DNA of 5,456 nt, taken from an uncultured Rubrobacteraceae bacterium (GTDB lineage Bacteria; Actinomycetota; Rubrobacteria; Rubrobacterales; Rubrobacteraceae). Positions 1 to 4,699 of the stretch are shown piece after piece; position 1 is the stretch's first letter, and every line of letters begins with the position of its first letter. The DNA lies in contig CADCVI010000201.1 of the NCBI GenBank assembly GCA_902806105.1, forward strand, positions 1-5,456. Reading direction: 5' to 3'. The position numbers were made by a program, and so were the translations under genes. Below the pieces are notes generated by a model that was not told where the DNA came from, did no database searches, and saw only the letters and a program-made list of their open reading frames with translations.

Positions 1-30
1 GGAGCCGCCTTCGCGCTGGGGGCCGAAGGA

Positions 31-58
31 GAGGACGCTGCTTCTGCGTGCCGTCCTC
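31..58 (-). terminator. inverted repeat at the end of the receiver gene, possible weak terminator
   Basis: A perfect 7-bp inverted repeat (GAGGACG at 31-37, CGTCCTC at 52-58) encloses a 14-nt loop and overlaps the stop codon of the receiver gene at 57-59. On the minus strand it is followed by a pyrimidine-rich stretch but not by a run of U, so it is not a classical intrinsic terminator. Its place at the 3' end of the operon is the only support. A chance repeat in GC-rich DNA is possible. Confidence 0.25.
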
Positions 59-443
59 AACCGCTACCAAGCCGCCTTATCGCGTCGACAACCTCCGTGG
101 GGGAGGCGATCTTTGGCAAGACCTCGTCCGCGCCGGCATCGGTCGCCCTTTTCAGGTTCGTCGGGTCGAGGCTGTTGCTCAGGATCAGCAACGCCGCCCC
201 GGAGGCTACCCGGCGGAGCTCCCGGATCAAGTCGACGCCATCGCCGTCGGGTAGCCCGAGGTCCATTACCGCCACGTCGAACCCGACCGACGCGGCGTGG
301 CGACGGGCCCCGTCGAGAGATCCGGCCTGGGCTACCACCTCGAGGTCCGGCTCCAGGTCCACCAACATGGCGATGGCGCGGCGGAAGGCGGCGTGATCCT
401 CGACCAGCATGACGCGAACCGGCCGTGCGAAACCTTCCGTCAT
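57..443 (-). CDS. stand-alone response regulator receiver (CheY-like, no output domain)
   Basis: The protein is 128 residues long and is made up of one receiver domain (about 9-126). The phosphorylation site can be read directly: acidic pair E15-D16 in VMLVEDH, phospho-acceptor D61 in VMDLGLPDGDG, the switch serine S89 in LILSNS, and the conserved lysine K111 in VLPK. The front half resembles NarL/LuxR-type regulators, but the frame stops right after the last helix (IRRLGSG), and the 56 bases beyond encode no recognisable helix-turn-helix. I place the start at the ATG at 443 because GGGAGG lies 7 nt before it at 451-456. A GTG at 458 would add five residues but has AGGAG directly against it. 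The gene lies 60 nt downstream of the sensor kinase on the same strand, so it is very probably the kinase's phosphotransfer partner. The output is unknown: it may work by protein contact or as a phosphate sink. Confidence 0.9.
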   Translation of the reverse strand: MTEGFARPVRVMLVEDHAAFRRAIAMLVDLEPDLEVVAQAGSLDGARRHAASVGFDVAVMDLGLPDGDGVDLIRELRRVASGAALLILSNSLDPTNLKRATDAGADEVLPKIASPTEVVDAIRRLGSG

Positions 444-450
444 CTCACTG

Positions 451-456
451 CCTCCC
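451..456 (-). promoter_or_regulatory. ribosome binding site that sets the receiver start
   Basis: GGGAGG on the minus strand is followed by a 7-nt spacer and ATG (443-441). It overlaps the alternative GTG (458-456), which argues that the ATG is the used start and that the five extra residues from the GTG are not translated. Confidence 0.6.
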
Positions 457-503
457 ACTCCTCGATCCGCGGCATCTCCCGAGCGGCCGCTCCGCTTTCT
501 CGG

Positions 504-3236
504 TCACGAGCGGGGCATCGGGACCCGAAGCCGCACCGTCGTGCCGGTCCCCGGTTCGCTGTGGACCTCCAGCTCTCCGCCCAGCAAGGCGGCCCGCTCC
601 CGCATGCTCTGCGATCCCACCCCGGTGAGAGTACCCGGTCCGAAGCCCCTGCCGTCGTCGGCTACCTCGACGACCAGGCTCTCTCCTTCGGACCTCAGGG
701 TTACCAGTACGTTGCGGGCACCGGAGTGGCGCCGGACGTTGGTAAGCGCCTCCTGCACCACGCGCAACAACTCCGCCGCTGCCTCCCCGAGCCGTGTCTC
801 GGGGAATCCTTCTTCCACCTCTAGCCTTATCTCGTGGTCTCGGGCCATCGCGCGGTTCTTTTCCACCAGGGACTCCAGCAACCTGGGAAACGCCTGGTCC
901 AGTTCGTCTGCAAGGCGCAGATCGTACACGGCGACGCGCAGATCCTGGGAGGCGCTTCGGATGGTGTCGACCTCTTCCTGGAGCTCGCCTTCGAGGGCCG
1001 TGCCCCGGGCGTTACGCTTCGTAATCTCCAGCGCCATCGCGGCGTAGGAGAGGTCTTGCAGGACCCCGTCGTGCAGGTCCCGGGCTATGCGCTGGCGCTC
1101 GGTCTCCCTCATCTCCTGCACGGCGGTCTCTATCCGCTTGCGTTCCGTGATGTCGCGAGCGATGGTCGAGGCTCCGACTACGTTGCCCGCCGAGTCCCTG
1201 ATGGGGGATATGCTCAACGAGATGTTCATCCTCCTGCCGTCGCGGGCGACGCGCACCGTCTCGAAGTGCTCTATCTTCTCCCCGCGCCTGATCTTCTCGA
1301 GGATGCCCGGTATCTCGTCGGGGCGCTCGGGCGGGACCAGCATGGTGATGGGCCGCCCCACGGCCTCCTCGGCGGAGTAGCCGTAGATTCTCGCCGCGGC
1401 TCTGTTCCAGTTGGTGATGATGCCCTCCAGCGTCTTCCCGATTATGGCGTCGTCCGAGGACTCCACGATGGCGGCGAGGCGGGCGCGCTCCTGCTCGGCG
1501 CGCATCTGTTCGGTTATGTCGCGCATGATGCTGACCGTCATGCGGGCCCTGCCAGACGCGCCGAAGACGGGCGTCGCGCTGACCAGCGACCACCGCTCCT
1601 CGCCGGTTTCTACGGCGCGGAAGCGCAAGACCTCCTCGACTTCCTCCCCCCGCAGGGCCTTGCGGCCCGGCAACCGCTCCAGGGGGAAAGGATTGCCCTC
1701 CGCGTCCAGAAGCTCGAACAAGCTCAGCCTTTCTTCAACGGGTGCTTCGACGAACGCCCTCACCGATGGGTAGCCGGACATCCTGGCCGCCGCCTCGTTG
1801 GCGTAGAAGATGCGCCCGCTCGCATCCTGGGCGATGATGCCGTCCGCAACGCCCTTGAGGATGACCTCCAGCTGGTCCCTGGAGCCCCGCAGTTCCTCCT
1901 GCACCCACGCACGCTCGGCGATCTCCTTCTGGGCCTGCTCGTAGAGCCAGGCGTTGTCTACCGCGATCGCCGCGCGCCGGGCAAGCTCCTGTGCCAGTTG
2001 GAGATCCGCCTCCCCGTAGCGCCTCCCCGACTCCGCCGAAATCAGCGAGATGGCTCCCAGGGTGCGGCCTCGCGCCACGAGTGGTACCACCATGTAGGAG
2101 CGGAACCCCAGCATCCTGAGAAACTCGCGATGCTCCTCGTCGCGGGCGGCCTCCTCGAAAAGGTGCTCGGGTATCTCCGGCACCATGTCCGGCTCGCCGG
2201 TCCTCAGCACGTGGCGCACGCCTCGGGGGGCGTTGGGGTCCGGCGGGTAACGCTCCTGCAGCTCGTATGCAAGCTCGACCTTCGCGGGATCCGGATGCTC
2301 CACCGCCAGCCGCTCGAGAGATCCCTTCTCCGTGAGGATGTCCACGACGCACCAGTCGGCCAGGGTGGGCACCGCGAGGCGTGCCACGCTGGAGAGCGTT
2401 CCCCGGTAGTCCAGCGACGAGGAGAGTATCTCGCTGGCTTCGGTCAAGAAGCTCTGCGCCTCCTCCGCTCGCTTGCGCACGGTGATGTCTTCGATGGCCC
2501 CGATAAAGTACTCCGGGCCTCCCGAGGAATCGCGCACCAGCGAGACCGCCAGGTTTGCCCAGATCAGGGCGCCGTCTTTGCGGAAGTAGCGCTTCTCCAT
2601 GGAGTATGACCCGGTCTCGCCAGCCAGCACCCGGCGGACCTGCTCCAGGTCGGCTTCCTGGTCCACCGGATGCGCGAGGTCCTGCAAGGTAAGCCCCAGC
2701 ATCTCCTCCCGGGCGTAGCCGAAGATTTTGCAGAGCTTGTCGTTGACCCTGAGCAGGCCGCCATCGACGGAGACGTGCGCGACGCCGACGGCGGCCTGCT
2801 CGAAGGTGGCCCGAAAACGTTCTTCGCTCTCCCTCAGCTCGGACAAGGTGGCTTCCAGCTGCGCGGTGCGCTCCATCACCCGCCCCTCGAGCTCCTCGCT
2901 CAGACGCCTTACCTCTTCCTCCACCCGGACCCTGTCGGTTACGTCGCGGTGGTTGAAGACCAAGCCCTCCACCGACGGATCTTCGAGCAGGTTGACGGCA
3001 AACCCCTCGAGGTGGCGCCAGGAGCCGTCCTTGTGCAGCACGCGGGTCTCCACCGCCGCGGGATGAACCCCCGGTTTGGACAGGAGAGCCTCGAGCTCCC
3101 TGAAGGCCTTTTCCGCGTCATCGGGATGAACGTATTGCGCCGAGTTCGTGCCGAGCATCTCCTCGGGCGCGTAACCCAACACCCGCTCCACCGAGGGGCT
3201 CACGTAGCGTATCGTTCCGTCCGGGCCGGTGACCAT
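504..3236 (-). CDS. soluble PAS-PAS-GAF-PAS-PAS sensor histidine kinase (NarX/DegS-type HisKA_3)
   Basis: Counted from the ATG at 3236 the protein has 910 residues. Domains in order: PAS1 (1 to ~102, ending in HRDVTDR); a charged linker, probably coiled coil (103-138); PAS2 (~140-256); GAF (~262-435, with ADWCVVDIL and ending AIAVDNAWLYEQA); PAS3 (~453-578); PAS4 (~585-700, ending ARDITERK); the HisKA_3 dimerisation and phosphotransfer region (~712-780) with phospho-acceptor H722 in RDLHDGVLQDL; and HATPase_c (~818-908) with N box QEALTNVRRHS (N833), G1 DDGRGFG (D860) and G2 GVGSQSMRERA. All catalytic motifs look intact. No transmembrane segment is visible, so the kinase should be cytosolic and sense an internal signal. 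It should autophosphorylate H722 and pass the phosphate to the receiver encoded 60 nt downstream. The ATG at 3236 is the first canonical start in the frame, but it lies inside PAS1 and has no clear Shine-Dalgarno sequence. The coding frame clearly continues upstream (see 3237-3329). The ligands are unknown. Confidence 0.92.
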   Translation of the reverse strand: MVTGPDGTIRYVSPSVERVLGYAPEEMLGTNSAQYVHPDDAEKAFRELEALLSKPGVHPAAVETRVLHKDGSWRHLEGFAVNLLEDPSVEGLVFNHRDVTDRVRVEEEVRRLSEELEGRVMERTAQLEATLSELRESEERFRATFEQAAVGVAHVSVDGGLLRVNDKLCKIFGYAREEMLGLTLQDLAHPVDQEADLEQVRRVLAGETGSYSMEKRYFRKDGALIWANLAVSLVRDSSGGPEYFIGAIEDITVRKRAEEAQSFLTEASEILSSSLDYRGTLSSVARLAVPTLADWCVVDILTEKGSLERLAVEHPDPAKVELAYELQERYPPDPNAPRGVRHVLRTGEPDMVPEIPEHLFEEAARDEEHREFLRMLGFRSYMVVPLVARGRTLGAISLISAESGRRYGEADLQLAQELARRAAIAVDNAWLYEQAQKEIAERAWVQEELRGSRDQLEVILKGVADGIIAQDASGRIFYANEAAARMSGYPSVRAFVEAPVEERLSLFELLDAEGNPFPLERLPGRKALRGEEVEEVLRFRAVETGEERWSLVSATPVFGASGRARMTVSIMRDITEQMRAEQERARLAAIVESSDDAIIGKTLEGIITNWNRAAARIYGYSAEEAVGRPITMLVPPERPDEIPGILEKIRRGEKIEHFETVRVARDGRRMNISLSISPIRDSAGNVVGASTIARDITERKRIETAVQEMRETERQRIARDLHDGVLQDLSYAAMALEITKRNARGTALEGELQEEVDTIRSASQDLRVAVYDLRLADELDQAFPRLLESLVEKNRAMARDHEIRLEVEEGFPETRLGEAAAELLRVVQEALTNVRRHSGARNVLVTLRSEGESLVVEVADDGRGFGPGTLTGVGSQSMRERAALLGGELEVHSEPGTGTTVRLRVPMPRS

Positions 3237-3329
3237 GACGATATCCAGCGCGTTCTCGACGAGGGCGTGGAACCGCCTCTCGCCGTCCGACCGCGCTCCT
3301 TCGGCCCGGGCTTGATTATCGGAGGCTAT
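3237..3329 (-). other. probable 5' extension of the kinase, in frame, from an ATA codon
   Basis: Upstream of the ATG at 3236 the kinase frame stays open for 34 codons to a TGA at 3341-3339. The last part encodes RRFHALVENALDIV, the typical first helix and strand of a PAS domain, so these bases are surely coding. They contain no ATG, GTG or TTG. The only codon placed behind a good ribosome binding site is ATA at 3329-3327, which would add 31 residues and give a 941-residue kinase. The alternatives are a sequencing or assembly error, a mutated start, or an indel relative to an ATG at 3351 in another frame that reads MTILRREDSLR and then stops at 3316. That the region is coding is well supported; the exact start is not. 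Confidence 0.7.
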
Positions 3330-3334
3330 CTTCT

Positions 3335-3340
3335 CTCCTC
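3335..3340 (-). promoter_or_regulatory. ribosome binding site of the kinase operon
   Basis: GAGGAG on the minus strand is followed by a 5-nt spacer (AGAAG) and then ATA at 3329-3327, in the kinase frame. It is the best Shine-Dalgarno match in front of the kinase and overlaps the in-frame TGA (3341-3339). Its spacing points to the ATA rather than to the ATG at 3236, which lies almost 100 nt away. Confidence 0.55.
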
Positions 3341-3377
3341 AAGATCGTCATCGAACTTCCGGTGCAAGCTCGGGCTA

Positions 3378-3383
3378 ATTCTA
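3378..3383 (-). promoter_or_regulatory. candidate -10 box for the kinase-receiver operon
   Basis: The minus strand reads TAGAAT, five of six matches to TATAAT, inside a locally AT-richer patch. Transcription would begin near 3371, giving a leader of about 30 nt before the GAGGAG site. No good -35 hexamer lies 16-18 bp upstream. The same TAGAAT hexamer stands in front of the DUF429 gene. Confidence 0.35.
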
Positions 3384-3516
3384 AACCAGCCTCATAGCCA
3401 GATAGCGGGGTTCGAGCTGTCCCGGTGGCCCCAACCTCCAGATCCTCACCAACCCATCTGCGCGGATACGGTACGTGAGAGCTACGACAGCGGAAGCTCC
3501 ACCTCCGGCCTATCTT

Positions 3517-3532
3517 CGGTCGATGTCGACCG
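3517..3532. repeat. 16-bp palindrome, candidate operator
   Basis: CGGTCGA and TCGACCG form perfect 7-bp arms around a TG centre. The size and symmetry suit a dimeric regulator. It lies about 240 bp upstream of the DUF5872-like gene and about 135 bp upstream of the candidate -10 box of the kinase operon. Binding is inferred only from symmetry. Confidence 0.4.
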
Positions 3533-3548
3533 GAAACCCAGCCTGGGG

Positions 3549-3563
3549 GGTACATCGAGTACC
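3549..3563. repeat. 15-bp dyad GGTAC-N5-GTACC, possible operator
   Basis: Perfect 5-bp arms surround ATCGA, 17 bp beyond the 16-bp palindrome. The right half overlaps a short direct repeat: CATCGA at 3553-3558 recurs at 3568-3573. The arms are short, so chance occurrence is quite possible. Confidence 0.25.
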
Positions 3564-3605
3564 GTAGCATCGAAACCGCTGCTGCCGACGAAGGCGCTCC
3601 CCGTC

Positions 3606-3633
3606 TGGCACGGTCTTGGCGCCCGTTGGCACG
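3606..3633 (+). repeat. direct repeat TGGCACG with 21-bp period
   Basis: TGGCACG occurs at 3606-3612 and at 3627-3633. The 21-bp offset equals two helical turns, so both copies face the same side of the DNA, as tandem regulator half-sites do. It lies about 135-160 bp upstream of the DUF5872-like gene. Confidence 0.25.
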
Positions 3634-3766
3634 TGCGGCTCGTCGGGCGTTGCCTGCAAGAGGACGGGATTTCGAGAACGCCCTCAGTCCCCGGCGTATG
3701 TTCTCGGACCCGCTCTACGCCGTCATCGGCAAGAGCACGTCTACCACGTAGAAAGGAAGCTGGACC

Positions 3767-4351
3767 ATGGCGAAGAACAAAAAGGACTATGAGGAGAAGT
3801 ACACCGATCCCGAGCTCCGGGAGAAGCTGAAAGAGGAGATCAAGGGCTCCGACAAGGGCGGCAAGCCGGGGCAGTGGTCGGCCCGCAAGTCCCAGCTGCT
3901 CACGCAGGAGTACGAGAAGCAGGGCGGCGGCTACAAGGGCGAGAAGGACGACTCTCAGAAGCACCTGGAGCAGTGGACGGAGGAGCAGTGGCAGACGAAG
4001 GAGGGCAGCGCCAACGCCCGCCACGACGACGGCGAGACCAGCCGATACCTCCCGAAAGAAGCCTGGGAGAACCTGAGCGAGGGGGAGAAGGAAGAGACCG
4101 AGCGCAAGAAGCGCGAGGGCTCCAGGCAGGGCAAACAGCACGTCGGCAACACGGCCGAGGCGAAGGAGGCCCGCGCCGGCGCGCATGAGGAGGCGCCCGT
4201 CGAGGGCTACGACGAGCTGAGCGTGGACGGGGCCAAGGAGAAGCTCGAGGGCCTCTCGCAGAAGGATCTTACGAAGGCTCGTTCCTACGAGAAGGAGCAC
4301 AAGGCTCGCAAGACCCTGCTGGGCTGGCTCGACGGGAAGATCGAGGATTAG
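3767..4351 (+). CDS. hydrophilic DUF5872-like protein with a C-terminal helical module
   Basis: The protein has 194 residues and is extremely rich in Lys, Glu, Gln and Gly, with no signal peptide and no membrane segment, so it should be soluble and cytosolic. Residues ~11-138 match the pattern I know from DUF5872: YTDPELREKLKEEIK, then SDKGGKPGQWSARKSQLL (28-45), EYEKQGGGYKG (48-58), EQWTEEQWQT (68-77), RYLPKEAW (93-100) and KREGSRQGKQHVGNT (115-129). Residues ~147-193 form a second short module with the pattern YDEL..A...L..L......A..YE..HKAR..LL.WL...I, seen at the ends of other actinobacterial proteins (perhaps DUF8129; recalled, not checked). The start is the ATG at 3767, with AAAGGA at 3752-3757 before it. 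The function is unknown. The composition recalls stress-associated or nucleic-acid-binding small proteins, but nothing here proves that. It appears to be transcribed alone. Confidence 0.88.
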   Translation: MAKNKKDYEEKYTDPELREKLKEEIKGSDKGGKPGQWSARKSQLLTQEYEKQGGGYKGEKDDSQKHLEQWTEEQWQTKEGSANARHDDGETSRYLPKEAWENLSEGEKEETERKKREGSRQGKQHVGNTAEAKEARAGAHEEAPVEGYDELSVDGAKEKLEGLSQKDLTKARSYEKEHKARKTLLGWLDGKIED

Positions 4352-4548
4352 CGCCGTGGGACCCCGCCGAGACGAAAAACCCGCGCAAGGGATGCCCGAA
4401 ACTACCCCATAGAGGCCGAGGCGTGCGCCTGTCCGGCGACAGCCGGTAGGCATCGGGCGCCCCGGAGCAGGTCGCGTGGAGCCCGCGGTTCTCGACGGAT
4501 GAAGGGAAGAAGACGCGCGTGATGGGCCGGTACCGTTGAGCGAGATGT

Positions 4549-4566
4549 AGGAGTCCGAGGGCTCCT
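4549..4566 (+). repeat. short hairpin, possible Rho-independent-like structure without U run
   Basis: AGGAGTC and GGCTCCT pair as a 7-bp stem with one G-U wobble around a CGAG tetraloop. It lies 198 nt past the stop of the DUF5872-like gene and has no following T tract. It might be a 3'-end stabiliser or a chance hairpin. Confidence 0.2.
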
Positions 4567-4673
4567 GCTTCGCCGCCCGTCTCCGGCAGAACCTCCACGT
4601 CTCGAGCGAAGGCCGGCGGTCCGCGGTTGTGCTGCTGCCTGCGCCTCTATCCCGCGTCCTGAACCCGGCGTTT

Positions 4674-4699
4674 CCCGGGCGCCTGTAGAATAGCCCGGG
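4674..4699. repeat. inverted repeat overlapping the -10 box and start codon of the DUF429 gene
   Basis: CCCGGGC (4674-4680) and GCCCGGG (4693-4699) are perfect 7-bp arms around a 12-nt centre that contains the TAGAAT hexamer. The right arm ends on the first base of the GTG start. Each arm contains the palindrome CCCGGG, and the two copies are offset by 20 bp. A protein bound here would block RNA polymerase. It could also be chance in GC-rich DNA. Confidence 0.35.
4686..4691 (+). promoter_or_regulatory. candidate -10 box for a leaderless DUF429 transcript
   Basis: TAGAAT, five of six matches to TATAAT, ends 7 bases before the GTG at 4699. Transcription would begin at or next to the start codon, and no Shine-Dalgarno sequence is visible upstream. 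Leaderless genes with a TANNNT box at this distance are common in Actinobacteria. No clear -35 hexamer is seen. Confidence 0.45.

Larger units (their letters stand above)
3342..3766. other. divergent intergenic region with candidate operators
   Basis: No convincing gene is seen here. The open frames that cross it show no recognisable protein. It separates the leftward kinase operon from the rightward DUF5872-like gene and should hold both promoters. It contains a less GC-rich patch at about 3376-3410, a 16-bp near-perfect palindrome (3517-3532), a 15-bp dyad (3549-3563), a 7-bp inverted repeat with a 20-nt spacer (3673-3679 and 3700-3706), and a direct repeat with 21-bp period (3606-3633). 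No tRNA or riboswitch was recognised. Confidence 0.6.
4352..4698. other. intergenic region without a recognised gene
   Basis: These 347 bases hold no protein that I can support: the minus-strand frames crossing it show no family features. Visible structures are small hairpins: CCGGC-GACA-GCCGG at 4433-4446, and a 7-bp stem with one G-U pair and a CGAG loop at 4549-4566. Neither is followed by a U run, so no firm terminator for the upstream gene can be named. The right end carries the promoter-like TAGAAT and an inverted repeat in front of the DUF429 gene. Confidence 0.5.

Noticed and set aside
1137..1482. Heme-binding (FixL-type) PAS domain in the kinase
   Set aside because: PAS4 has the general PAS pattern, but the histidine expected after the LVPPERPDE segment in FixL-type heme PAS domains is absent (DEIPGIL follows).
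1932..2450. Phytochrome-type bilin attachment in the GAF domain
   Set aside because: The only cysteine (in ADWCVVD) sits at the start of the domain, not in the bilin-binding loop, and there is no PHY domain.
834..2609. Plus-strand open frame of 591 codons opposite the kinase
   Set aside because: It lies wholly antisense to the intact PAS, GAF and kinase motifs, has no family features, and is the long stop-free mirror frame expected in GC-rich codon-biased genes.
2670..3830. Plus-strand open frame of 386 codons crossing the kinase 5' end and the intergenic region
   Set aside because: It is antisense to PAS1 and PAS2, overlaps the start of the DUF5872-like gene in another frame, and shows no domain.
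3482..4453. Minus-strand open frame of 323 codons rich in Leu that looks like a membrane protein
   Set aside because: The Leu runs are the complement of the AAG and GAG codons of the Lys/Glu-rich DUF5872-like gene. The frame spans the whole intergenic region without any recognisable motif.
4352..4698. tRNA or small RNA gene in the gap before the DUF429 gene
   Set aside because: No T-loop GGTTCGA-type motif, cloverleaf or CCA end could be found, and the hairpins are short and isolated.
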